A stretch of DNA of 64,000 nucleotides from Strix aluco (Eukaryota; Chordata; Aves; Strigiformes; Strigidae), in NCBI RefSeq assembly GCF_031877795.1, contig NC_133955.1, positions 3,348,001 through 3,412,000 of the forward strand. Reading direction: 5' to 3'. Shown in pieces: positions 21,801 through 34,200 of the stretch. Below the pieces are notes generated by a model. It saw only the letters and a list, made by a program, of their open reading frames with translations, searched no databases and had not been told where the DNA came from. The translations under genes and the position numbers were made by a program. Position 1 is the stretch's first letter. Every line of letters begins with the position of its first letter.

Positions 21801-24800
21801 AGGGAAGTAAATTCAATAACTTCACCAAGGGCATGAGCTCAGTGGAGCCGGCTGAGGCTTTCCTCGGCATTAACCCCGCTTCCTCTGCCGCACGGAGGAG
21901 TCACGGTTGTTAGCCGAGGCCGGAGGCTGAAGAGGAGGCAGAATACCCCTCTCTGTGCCTCTGCTCCCCAAGGAGCCGAGAAAGGGTTGCCCCATCCTCT
22001 CAACCCAACCTAAACTGCGCCTGGGGACCTGCTGCTCCGGGCAGAGGATAAAATTGCACGGGAAGGTTAATTGGCAGCAGGGAGCAATAACGTTGCTGCA
22101 GTGTCTTTCTTCTCTGTCTGTTTGCTGTAGCGCTGTTTGATTTGCTCTCCATCCCTCTGGCGCGGCAGCATCCTTTCTGCCTGTCAGACCAGCCCAGCCA
22201 AGAGCAGGGCACTGAGAGTGGATGCTCAGGGGGGGATTTTGCAGCATCCCTCTCGGGTCCCTGGCACGTAGGAGGTATTGGTGGGCTGAATGTGGGAACG
22301 CTTTTCCATGGAGGAAGGCACAGAGCCTCCTCTGTGTCCCTCTGACTCACAGTAATTTCATTAACTTGTCTCATTCAAAGGAGGCCAGACCCTGGCAGCG
22401 TGGGACACGCTGACCCTATCGAGGCTGCGTTGTCTTGCAGGCTGAAATCCATCCTTTCATTGATTCCAGCAGGGCCATCTCCCAGCCCAGTCAATTCCTC
22501 TTGGCTGTGCACGGAGGATTAATTCGCCCCCACTTCTGCCCACTAAGGCAACCGCTTCTGGGTGAGAGCACAGCAGCCTTTTACCAGCCGCTCAAGGCAG
22601 TGGTTTACCCTAGGAAGGAGTGAGGGGTTGTATCCAGCCCAAAAGGGGGATGAAAGGGCAGCAGAAATATCCTCCTTGGGTGGGAACGGGGCAGAAAGAG
22701 CATTTTCTATAGGAAGAAAAACACATCTGTTCTGCAGGAGTCAGGTGCAGGAGTCGTGCATCACCATGAGATCCAGCATCCCTTTGCTTGTTGCTGGGAC
22801 ACCTCTGCCTCGATGGGACCCCCACGTGCTGTAACAACCCCCTCCCTCCCATGGGGAGCCCCCATCCCACGGGGTGGCTCAGTGGGACACGGGACAGCTG
22901 GGTTTGGGATGATGCTGTTTTCCAAGGCGCCCGCTGCCAGCTCTGGCTTCTGCCGGCCCTGCAGGAATGTGCGAGGGCACCTGGAGGCAGAGCCCCTGTT
23001 TGTTGTTTTAATAAATACAGAGCAGACGGGTCCGGCATGGGGAAGCTCTCCTCCGAGGAGCTGGAGGGGCTGAGAGGGAGGGAAGACCCCAGCGGAGGGG
23101 TTCATCCCTGCCCTGAGCTGCTGTCAATCACTGTCATCAGCTGTCCAGAGGCAGGGTGATTGACAGCAGGTTCAGTAGCTGCTGTCTCCTGTTTCCTTCT
23201 TGGCTGAGGAGAGAGGTTGAGGGCTAAACCCAGCTCCTGAGGGGTAACAGGACATGGGGTGGGGCCCTTGGGGGTTGTTTTCTTGGAGGCTCCCTGCAAA
23301 CATCTTTCCTTTGTTCTCCCGCCATAGCAGCCTGCAGAAGAGGAAGAGGAGGATGAGGAGGGCTCCCTGCCACGCTGGCTACAGGGCCCAGTGCAGGCTC
23401 ATGTTCTCCCCACTACCCTATTTCACATACCCATCCCACGACCTGCGTGGTGACGCAAGAAGGCAGGAGGTGAGTGCTGTGCCCTCCCCAAACAAGCAAT
23501 CCCCAGGGTAAATCCCAAATGCCCCCTTGGGTTGCACCCCAATATGTTTTATCCAGCCTGTAGGGTTGGTGCCCCAAAGGGACCTGGGCTCTGTGCCTGT
23601 CCCAGCAGCACCTGGGACAACAGGTACCTTTGGTCTGAAGGCATCAACCTCCCAACCCTGTCCTGGCTCCCAGGGCCTCCCATCAACCCCAATTTCCTGC
23701 AGACCCCAGTGATAAGAGTCTGATCCTCGGCCGTGGAAATCCGATGCCCCGATATCAGGGAATGCAGGTCCTGGGGGACTGTGGAAATGCAGCTGAGAAT
23801 GAGCAGATCTTGCTGCTTCTCGGCTGCCAAAGAAAGAAATCCCTTTGGAGGATGGATGTGGTCTTAGTGCCACTCTCCAGCATCACAGCTGGACTGTATT
23901 GCCCTGATTTCTGCCAGTTGTGTTGGTTCTTGCATGGTTAAAAGCTGCCAGGCACACCTGTGCCCACTGAAGCACTCAATAAATAACTGGGTGTTCATCA
24001 TGATTTAATTTCATCCCTTTTTTTAGGCTTTACTGTGGTCACTGAAGTCCAAGGGACTCATGGATCTCACTTGCTCTCCGGTAAGGTTGGAGTCAGGGAT
24101 TGCAGAACAAGGCTCCCTCTGGATTTTCCTGCCCCTCTTCACCTCCCCTCATTTGGAGTCTGGCCTGGCCATGCCCAAAAGGGGGGAGAAACCCTAAAAT
24201 CTCTCTCCCAAGCTGGTCTGGGAGCCCATATTGGGCAGGTGGTGGGTGCTGTCAGATGAAGGTTCTCGTGGGATACTGGTTTTGCTGGACTTGGAGGGGG
24301 TGTCTTTTTATCACACCAGCCCTGCATCTCGATGCTCTCCACAGAGCATGGACCAGAGGAGCTGAGCGATTCTGGCTTATTTATTCCCATCCTTATCAAC
24401 CCGGCTCAGGATACGTCCATTCCCTGACCTCACCCCATCCCTGCACCCCGCTGCTGTGGTGTTCCCCGCCTGCACTGGGACATCCCTCTGCTCTGCTGGG
24501 CCTGGGGGCTTTGTCCTCCCAGCTAGCCTTGAATTTGGGGTGAATTTCTCCCTTTTCAGGTGTTCCTGTGCATTCTGATCAGGTGTTTCAGCCTGAAGCT
24601 GCACATCCCAGATCTGACCATGTTAGAGAGACCATCTCCAGGTTTTACAATCCCTTTCCCAAGCAGGAATGGGTTCAGCTTCAGGACTGCCCCATCCCAG
24701 CTGCCAGTCCTGGAGGGCAGAGGGAAGGTGTGATGTTGAGTCAGGAAAACCAGACATCTCCCCAAAAAAGTCCACTCTGCTGTAGATGAAATGCTTTGTG

Positions 24801-26072
24801 TGAAAGACTGTAAAACCAGAGCTGACGTATGCCCAGAAATTACGCTGATTTAATGGAGCTGCTATCTAGATTGCTTTGTAGCCATGTGCCAACCGCTGCA
24901 GCGATTGAACTAAACTGATTTTCTTGAGGAATCCTCGTTTGGGAGTGCCGGCATCGGCCGCTCTACTGCCAGCCCAGCCGGGCAGTTTAATTCCTCGAGG
25001 CTGGTGGTTCTCACAGGGTTGAACTTGGGTTGAAGAGTCCAAAGATGGGAGCCCAGGATGGGGATGGCAGCCCCAGGGCTTGTCTTGCCTCCCCAGTTTA
25101 TAGCTTGGATAAGGGGTCCCTGCACTTGGCCCTGTTCCCATTACGAGGGGACAGCCGGGGTCTGCACAAGGGCTGGGGGTTTATTTGCAGCCCCGGGACC
25201 GAGTGGGGAATTTGGGATCTGCATCACGCTCGCGCCTGGGCTCTGTCAGGCAGAAACGTGGGTAGCGCACGTGAGTCCAGAACTGAGACTGTTGCAGAAG
25301 AAATCTCTGCTAAGGAGCCAAGATCCTCACTTTTTTCCACCCAAATAAAGTCTCAGCCAGAAAGTGGGCTGTATCCAGGGCAACGCCGGTGCCTCGCAGC
25401 TTGGCTTTGCCGAGATCCAACCCGGGATCCCTTTGGACCAGCACAGGGGTAGGATGGCTCCGGGCAGCACTCCGGGTCTGCCCGGAGGGGATGGGAGAGG
25501 CTCGCAGGGGGGATCTCCCGAGGCTCCGGGCTCCCCCAGAGCCTCACGGAGATGCTCCACTGCCATCTAGTGACAACGGGACCCCGGAGAGGGAAGGTCG
25601 GTGACACCGGCCCCGGGTGAGCCCAGCCGCGGGCAGCGGGTCCTGCCCTCTCCCCCCGGTGAGGGGCAGCCTCGGGGGGTCTGGCCGTGGAGCTGAGCCG
25701 TCTCCCCGGTGGAAAGGAGGGTTCTCCATCGCGGCTGATTCCTCCCTTGCAAGGACAGAGTGTTTCTCCGCTGTCCTCCCCCGGGCAACCCACCACAGGC
25801 ACCTGCCTGCATCAGCCTGGCATCATTGGAGGGGAAAGGGCTTCTCCAGCCCTGTCCAAACATGCTCAGGCTCTAAACATCTCTAGATCAGGCTATTACA
25901 TTTTAAAAACTTGCTTTTTCCGAAGGAGTGATGGGAACAAGGTGCCTGTGCATCCCTGGCTGTAGGTACCCGATTTCCTCCGGCGCCTTGGACACGCTAC
26001 AGCCTCCTGGAGCATCTCTCCACCACCTCCTCCCTCCCTTCCCTCATCAACGCAGTGAAATTATTTAGTGCC

Positions 26073-26336
26073 TTTAACATAATTAACACATTGCAATCCT
26101 AAACTACTAGCAGCTGCCTGGCCCCGCAATTTATCCTTCCACTCCACCATTAATGCCTCCCTCCGGGCGATTATAAAGCAAAAAAATGCTCCAAACCCAA
26201 GCCCTGTGCTGGAGGAAAAAGGAAGAAATGGGGCAGAGGACCTGTGTGCGTTAATATAATTAACCCACCGCAATCCCAGATTGCTTGGAGGCTGCCTGGC
26301 TCCGTAATTCATCCTTCCACCAAGCTGTTAATGTGA
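26073..26336. promoter_or_regulatory. Diverged direct duplication with ATAATTAAC cores (candidate regulatory module)
   Basis: Two copies of an ~86-base unit (26073-26158 and 26250-26336) lie about 177 bases apart in direct orientation. Shared blocks, in order, are TTAA(C/T)ATAATTAAC, GCAATCC, GCTGCCTGGC, ATCCTTCCAC and TTAATG. By eye about three quarters of positions agree, with one indel. Both copies keep the ATAATTAAC homeodomain/POU-type core. It lies about 16 kb upstream of ALX3 and 13 kb upstream of the SLC6A17 promoter. Whether it is an enhancer or two pieces of an old repeat cannot be told from one sequence. Confidence 0.45.
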
Positions 26337-26514
26337 CCAGAGGGGCTGTTAGCGGACACGTGTGTGTAAATGTGTGCGAGGCTGCCGTGTTGTCCCCGTC
26401 CCCCGCTTTTTGGAGGTGATTTCCCCGCCAGCATCATCTCCCCAAACGTGTCTCGCTCCTCAGTTTGCCACCCGAAATCACGGCAGTCGCTGTATGATTA
26501 TACGCCTCTGTTCT

Positions 26515-26564
26515 GTAATTACCTTTGCTTACGCTAATTGTGTAATTGGGAGAGGCAATTACCT
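26515..26564. promoter_or_regulatory. Cluster of four AATT homeodomain-type sites
   Basis: GTAATTACC, CTAATTG, GTAATTG and CAATTACC lie within 50 bases, in otherwise GC-rich surroundings. The first and last are mirror copies. Such sites suit Q50 paired-type homeodomains (the ALX class) among many others. Confidence 0.3.
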
Positions 26565-28076
26565 GGTGAAATGAGATAGGAAGAGGGGCTGGCTCGCTCT
26601 CCCAGCACGGCTGCTCGTGGGATCCCTTCCTGGCTGGTCCTGGGGTAAATCAGGAGTAGAGTCGCTGACCCTCTCGGGGAGGGGACCCCTGTGTTTGCAG
26701 TACGGTGCCTCGGCCGCATCCTGCTCACGCAGCAGCTGAAGCCACCCCTTTCCAATCACCCTTTTCCCCCCTTTTAATGCTCAAACCCCTGATCCTCAGG
26801 GTTTATCCCCAGATATCAGCCTCTCTCCCCAACCCCACATGTGCCAGCTGCCACCTTACCTGCGAGATTCCTCACGTCGGGCTCAGAAACATCTCCCACG
26901 GGCTCTCTTTCCCCTCTCTCCTCCCATGTGTTTGCAGACAGATGTCCCCAGGGCTTGGCCTGTCCCCAGCCCGACCCTGCTCCTCATGATCTACATGGAT
27001 AAACCCTCCTGGGATGCTGGAAAAAAGGAGGGTGAAGTCCCAAGGGGATGGCTGGGGCAGGGAGGGGAGAGCCGGGCTCGGAGCAGGATTTGCTCCAAGA
27101 TTAAGGATCTGATTTCTTTCAGCCGCGGCTTTTTCTCGTCGGTGCTCTAAGCGGATTGCATTAAGCTGCTTGGTGAGCGATCGCTTTGGATGGATCTTCC
27201 CAATTTTGCCTGTGCTGTCCCTTTGGGGCAGGTTTTTGGAAAGGGCTCAGGGTCTGGTGGGGACCTGCTGGCTCCTCCCCAAACACAAGACATTGATTCG
27301 GCTCCCAGCTCCCCTCCACTGCCCTCTCAGCTCTACCGATGCCCCCAGGTCCATCTCCAGATTTTGGCTTTACCAGGATGATTTCACCCACTGGGGTTTG
27401 GTGAGCAGCTCAGCAACCGAGTCTCAGCAGAGACCTGACAAACTCATCACACCCAGCGCTTGGACACTGCCGCTCCCTCTCCCTGTAGCCTTGGATTTCA
27501 ATATCAAACTTTTCCAAGGAAGGAAGTTAAACCCCAGGCACAACACATTTAATCTGCTGGCAGCACTAATCCTGTTTGTAAACACTCGGGTGAGGGGTGC
27601 ACAGCTCCAGTGCTTGGCTGAACCCCTCAGCTTCCCAACGGGACCCCCCCGATCCCCCCCCACCAGCACACGCCTCCGACACGGGGAGTCTGGCTGCCTT
27701 TTCCCCTCTGAATCCTAAACCCCAACAGTTTTGTAGGATACAGGTGACCTCTGTTTTGAGACAACACGGAGAGCTCAACATTCCCAGTGCTCCCAGTATG
27801 GGATCCCTCTGATCCGGTGCCAGGATCCGCAGCTCCTTCTGTTTTTTCCCCGGAGTTCACAGAGACGTGCAGGTTGTGGTGCAGCATCGTCTCCCCGTTT
27901 TTCTGCTGGGGCTGTCCCTGCTGTGTGTAAATAATTAACAGGTCCCTGTTAATGGGGTCTGTGGTGGCAGGGGGCAGATCCAGACCAGCTCAGTGAGGGA
28001 TTCGGGGCCTCTCAGGAGCCTGGGGACCCCCCAAAGGGCAGGTGATGCCCAGCCCATAAATCACTGCTGGCCACTA

Positions 28077-28250
28077 AGCCAATGGGAGACTGGATGCTGC
28101 ATCATATGAGTAGATTCATGCGGTTCAGCCAATGGGCAGCTGGATTTTTGCATATGTGATGAAGGGATAATTAACAGCTAGGTTTTCCCTCCCATGCTGA
28201 CCCTTCAAAGGGGGGATAAAAGGGCTGTGGGGAGCACAGTAGTTTGTTGT
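28077..28250 (+). promoter_or_regulatory. CCAAT-CCAAT-TATA promoter-like block
   Basis: Two AGCCAATGGG boxes lie exactly 50 bases apart (28077 and 28127). Each is followed by CTGGAT and a CATATG, so the unit is duplicated. Then come TTTTTGCATATG (28145-28156, POU-like), ATAATTAAC (28167-28175), TGACCC and ATAAAAGG (28216-28223), a good TATA box. A start would fall near 28245-28250. No coding exon is seen downstream. It could be an LTR promoter or the promoter of a non-coding RNA. Confidence 0.4.
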
Positions 28251-28259
28251 TATTCTTTG

Positions 28260-31200
28260 TGTTACAGTAGGGCTGAGACAAAGACCTCGTGGGCTACAGC
28301 CCTTGTGATGGTGGGGACCCCCAAAGCCACCCAGAGTGGGCTGCAGCGTGGTGGGGGCCAGTGGCCTTGGCCACCAGCACAGTGCTGGTCCCCTGATGGG
28401 GGATCCAGCAAGAGGGATCCCACACTGAGGAAGGCAGGGGGTGCCCAAATTTATGGCTGGTGATTTTTGTGCCTGGTCCTGCCAGTTGGCATCAGGTTGG
28501 GGTAGGTGATTTGGGGGTGTGGGGAAAACAACATTGCAGGGATGGGGACCCGCGGGTGAGAGGTTTGGGGGGGGGGGGGCAGGCAGGAGGGCAGTGATGG
28601 GAAGAGCGAGGGAGGTGTCAGGAGGAGCAGATGGTACAGAAGGAGCTGCTGGGGGAGAGGGGGGATAATTATAGTCTGGAGCAGAGCTCAGCAGCTCCAG
28701 GTGCGCATCCCTTTCTCAAGCTCGAGTGCTTGGATTGAGGCATCTTTAAAAAGCTGTGAGGGACTGGGGCATCTGCCTGGTTGTGTGAAGCATCTGTGGC
28801 TGCTCCAAGCAGCTTTTCCTTCCCCTGCTCCAGTGTGGCTCTGCTGGAGCTGGTTGCTGGAGGTCCCTGTCCCAGTGGGTGGTTTGGTGATGGAGCCCTG
28901 GCTGGTCCCATCCTTGGCACAGATGCTGCTTTCCCCAGCTCAGCCCTGCAAAACCCAGCTCCTTTCTTTCCCTCCATCGCACCTGGGCTGCTCCAGGGCT
29001 GGGTCTCATCCTGCCCCATCCCTGAGTGTCTCCTGCGGTCCAGGCTGGTGCTGGGGACTGGCTCCCATCACTGGCAGCTCTTGCAGCGGAGCTGAAACAA
29101 GCCCAAGCAATTAAAAGCACCCGCAGCAGATGGTCGGTGCAGTCTGTCTCCCCACCACTGCCGCCTCCTCGCTCTTCCCTTTCCTCATCCTCTCTCCTGA
29201 CTCCTCTTATTCTTGTTTTTGCTGACTTATTCCCTCCAGGATTTCCCAACCCTTCCCCAAAGCAGGACCCCCACCTGTACCTCCAGCCCCTATTTTCACC
29301 CCAACGGAGGTGCACAGTGCAAACCCAAAGCCTCATCTGCTGAGCTCAGGTGTTCAGGTGAGGAGACATCTGCAAATGTGGGGAAGCAAAAGCACGATGG
29401 GGGCTGGGACCTGCTGGTTCCATCTGATCTTCCCCATCCCCAGCTGTAGAGAGATGATGCTGCGTGTTTTGTGTGCCCTGGGCTCCAGCTCTGAGCGTCT
29501 TCTTGAAGGGGCGGTATATTCTAGGTAACAAAGAGAAGGGATGGTTAAAATATCCCTAAAATCAGCCTGGTTGAATGGTTCCTATTTTATACAGGCTTCT
29601 TCTGCATCCCCCAACCCTTCCCTTGATTCGTAGCCCCCTCCCCAGCTCCTGGATTGTGCTCAGCCTCCCCAGCTCTGCCCAGGCGTAAAATTTCCAGGTG
29701 GTGCAGCTGAAACGGAGCCACAAGCTCTCGCCTCTGACGGGGCCGTGGCTTGAAAGGCCACAGGCTTTGCAATCCCCTCTCCCAAACACGAACATCCCCC
29801 GTGTCCCCCCCGCCCTTCCCAGGGGATCCCTGCGCAGCTGCATTCCTCCGCGGTCCCTTTCTCAGCGGCTGTGGCCGTGTCATTCAGCCGAGGTCGAGCC
29901 CTGCAGCGGGGTCGATGGGCTTTATCCCAGCCTCCAAAAGACGCATTGTTTTTTTGGGGTTGATTTCTCCAGTTGTTTGTCTCTTCACCTCCTCCGGGGT
30001 CTCTTTGGCTTTGCCAGTTTTGTTGGGTGTCCAAACCTCCTCTCGGGTGGCAGCGATTAAAGCCTGACCCGGACAATGGAGTGTGCTGCTGTCTTGGCAG
30101 AGGCTCCGCGTGCCGACAGCCATGGGGATGCTGCAGGGGCGGGGACCAGGATGGGGACCGACAGGAGGTTGCTGCTTGGATGGTTTCCCATGTAAAGGCT
30201 GGGCTGGGTGGGTGTTTCCACTGGAAGATGCCCCAGGAGGTCCCTGAATGGCTGGTTTCAAGGTGCTCTTGTGTGGGGATGCCCTGGGGGGTCCCAGCTG
30301 GCATCAGGCTGTGTGGCGGCTGAAGCTCTGAGTACTGTTGAACCAGGGGGAAAGTCCTGTTTGCTGAGGCCTGAGTAAATCCTTCCCTGATCCTATCAAG
30401 TGTTGCTTGATGTCAGCGCTGTCTCGGCTTTGCTTGGCTCCAGGCAGTGCCGGAGCCTGGGGGGAAGGGATGGGGCACAACAGGGGAACCCCCACTTTGC
30501 AGCCAGCACAGAGAGCTCTGAGCACTGGGGAAAAGGAGGAGAAATCAGAAACATGGGAGGATTGAACAGGTAAAAAGCCAGACCCCAAACCACAGAGAGC
30601 CCCGCTCTGGCAGGGGGTACCACCCATCACGCTGCGTGGCCGGCACATCTCCCCTCGGCAGAGCCATCTCCTGCTGTCACCCCTGTCCAGGTAAGGGGAC
30701 TTGGGGAGGAAAATCCCCCTCTCCCAGCTCCTTGAAAAGCTGCAGCAAACCCTGAGCTGGCTGAAAAATGTGCCTCTCCCAACATCTTGCAAAGCTGCAG
30801 CAAATCCTGCCTCAGTGCAGGATGCTCAGGGCATGAGCCCGCATCCCTGGTGTGAGCGGGACGGGGCAGCGTGGCCACGTTGGACCCGCACAGCTCAGCC
30901 CAGCAGATGCTGCTCAGGCAGAAACACTCCTCAAAGCTCTCCCGAGCCCCATTCCTCCTCCTGGCCCCGTTGCAGCTGGGCTGGGTCTGTGCTGTTGGAT
31001 GGGAGAGAAGAATAATCAGCCTCAGGGGGCTAATGGCAGGAGGTGCCTTGGTTTGTGCCAGCTATAGTGGGGCAGCCTGGCTCTTCCCGATGGGAGAGGG
31101 CTCCAGAGGGGCTGAGCATCAGCGGCCTCTCGCACCGAGGCAGGGGAGAGGCAGCCCCGCGGGCGGCTGGCTGGGAGCTCAGCAGGGAGGGCGAGGGATG

Positions 31201-34200
31201 GCATCCAAGCTCTTCTCTCCAGCAGCGTTTCAGATACCTTGGGGCTTGCTCTGTCCTTAAAGCGCAGTGAAACCCCCTGATGTGGGGAGCTTGGAGGGTT
31301 GGGGGGCATGAGGGAGGGGAGGGCGGCTTGTCCCAACTCGTTTGTCTTCACGTGGATGATCGTTTCCAGCTGAACTGCTGGGGTGGGATCTTTTTTATCA
31401 GCTGCTTTAGTCCTCCGAGTGACCCTTCGCAGCCTTGAGACCTCCTGGTTTTCCCTCTCCACCAGTACAGCTCTACTGGGGGCTGAACTGCTGCCGGAGA
31501 CATCCCACCCTCAGGCAAGATGCAGAAGAGCCCGTGGAAATGCCCAACTGAGTGATGGCCAGGGGATTCAAAGAGAAAAACCCAGCTGTGCCCAGGATCC
31601 AGGATAAAGAAACACGCTCCCTCAGCCAGATGTTTTGGGTTTCTTTCAGGCCAGGGGTGCTCACAGGATGTTGAAGGGTGGGTTTGTGCCGTGTACAGGG
31701 CAGTGGGTATCCCTACAACATCTCCATGGGCAGCCTGACTTCAGGGACCTCCGAGGATGGACACGGAGGCACTTGTGTGCGTGACATTGGCACTGAGATC
31801 CCGTGGGATGTGCTGAGATGAAGCTACAGGTAAAAATTCCCAGGAGGAGGGAAAAAAGAGTTCGGATCTTTGCCCTCTGTTACTCTCCACCAATCACGGG
31901 TCAGCCCAAACAGCTCGATGGGGGGTGAAGTGAGTCGCAGGTGAAGGTCTCTGGGGACAGACAGCGGCTGTTTCTGGGACGAGACAGGCGAGGGAAGAGC
32001 TCAGTGTGTGTTTGTGCTGCACTGCTGCAAACCACTCCCCAGCCACTGGAACAAGCGCAGCGGCTGTGCCACTCCGTCCCTGCCCGCGTCCTTCTCCTCA
32101 GATGGCCGCATCCTGCTCCTGGAGGTGCTCAGGCCTGGGAGGTGAGGGATTCAGGGTTTGGTCTGGGGCAGGATGCAGCATTTCTTTGGGGCTGGGACTA
32201 ATCCAGGAGAGCAGCTGGGATGGAGGGCGTGGGATGAGGGCTGGCTCCCAGTTTGATGCAGACCCTGTCAGGCCTGATGGGGCTTGTCAGGGTGGTTGGT
32301 TGGGCCACGGGAAGGATTTTTCACTTGCACCCAGCTCTGAAAGAAGGAGGGAGCAGGGTGAACCCACCACCCTGGGTGGCTCCATCTCCTGATGCCTCAC
32401 TTCCCACACCCACCCTGCGGGGCTGATGGACCAGTCCTGCCCTGAGTCCGATTGCTGGGTGAGCCAGGCTTCTCCGCAGTCTGTGTTTTTTTCCACCTTT
32501 TCCTTGCTCTGCCAAAGGGGATTATTAAATATCACCTCCCTTATCCTCAGCTCTGTTCAGCTGCTGAGGGGTGACCTGATTGTGGGGAGGTGATACCGCA
32601 GGGGATGGAGGGGGGGCGGAATTCAGGCCAGGGGAGCTGAGTGGCTGGTGGGGGGGAGCTGAAGGGGAAATTTGGGGACTGTTTTGCTTGGAAACATATA
32701 GAAAGCAGCATCCTGGAGAAGAACGTGTGACGTCAAAGGCAGCGCTTAAAATATACCCAGGGCAAAATCACATGGCAGCTGGTGAAACAGGAGCCGACGG
32801 GCTCCACGCACCAAGTCCCACGGGAGCCTTGGGGATGGGGTGGGAAGCAGCCCCCAGCTGAAGCCGGCAGCTTTGCTTTCTCCGCTCCCTTATTCCAGCA
32901 GCTCCCCGGCCCTTGCCACCACCCAGGAGCTGCATCGCCAGGCTGGGGACAGTGGGGAGGGCTGGCCGGTGGCAGGCGGCCGCGGGGACCGCAGGTGGCC
33001 AGCTGGCTCCCATCTGCTCCCCCAGCAGCCGGGGTTGCGGCTGTATGGCCCCAGGGTGGTTTCTGGGTGATTTTTGTTGAAAGCAGCTACTGGTGGGGAC
33101 CGGCTGGATGGCATTTGGCTGCTTCTCGTTAGCTGGGTAGAGAATGATGGCGGGTGCCAAGTTGCTGGGGGTTATCTCCCCGGGGAGAGCAGGGACTGTG
33201 GCAGGGCATGATGAGCAGCTCGGTGGGGTTGGCTCAAGAGCCCAGGACGTGCTTTTTTACTCCAGGGGATGTGGGTTGGGGTGAAAAATCCTCTGGTTTT
33301 GGCACTTTGAACCCTCTTGAGTCTGCCAGGCAGGTTGCACAGTCAGGATGAGCATCAGAGGAACAAGCCACGTAGTTTGGGCAGCATCAGACAAGGCCAT
33401 TGCAAACTCCCTCCTTGTGTCCTTCCTTTGGGACTCAGAAAGGGGACACATGTCCCCCTCTCAAAGAAGCTGGCCCAACGACAGGCTGAGATCTCTATTC
33501 CTCCAGGAATAAACGGCACAGCCAGCAGTGACCATGCAAGGAGATGCGAGGCTGAGCAGCCCTTTGAAGGGTTTTTGTTTTCATTTCCAAGAACAAAATG
33601 TCCAAGGACTCTGCAGCTCCCCAGAGTGGATCCAGGCACTGAGACTGTCCCAGATCCCCAACTCAGGCCTCTGTGCTGGGCAGGGAGGGCTGGATCTGGC
33701 CATGAGAGAGGGCACTTGGGGTCTATCCCACTGCAAACCTTCCAGGGAGATGGAGGTGGCTCAGCTGGGGAGCGCAGGCAGCGAGGGGCAGGACCAGGGG
33801 TCTGGGAGGGAAAGCAGTGTCAGCCAAGACACAGGCAAAGCCTTCAAAAAACCCTCCCTGAGATCACTCAAAGCTCATCCAAAAAGACCCATCCAGGCCA
33901 TCAAAGCCACCTGGAAACAGAGCCTGCTCCGCCGCGGCACCCCGAGCCAGCGTGGTGCCACCCAGCCCCGGCGCTTATGAATTCGCCCCGTTGCACAACG
34001 CAGACTCAGCCGTGTCTGATCCGACGGCAGCTCGGCATGTGAAGAAAATTAAGACCAGAACTCAGGAGCAGCAGCTCTTTAAAGCGTGTTGTCCCGCTGC
34101 TAGGAACCCTTGCCCAGAGGCGATGGGACATGGTTCTCATTCCTACGCCTGTGCTGGGGTTTATTATTTTTCCTTCTATTGTGCAGAGTCCCCTTTATTC

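Larger units (their letters stand above)
17560..26040. other. Intergenic; no gene seen
   Basis: This stretch has moderate GC and no exon with recognisable protein similarity. It includes an imperfect hairpin at 17962-18032, a (GGAT)n tract at 18785-18804 and a run of A at 17765. Several chance frames of 100-150 codons overlap each other on both strands. I see no CpG island or promoter-like block in it. Confidence 0.4.

Noticed and set aside
33317-34042. 241-codon plus-strand open frame in the intergenic region
   Set aside because: No recognisable domain, another frame of 150 codons overlaps it, and there is no promoter, CpG island or splice context. Kept as possible only if transcripts appear.
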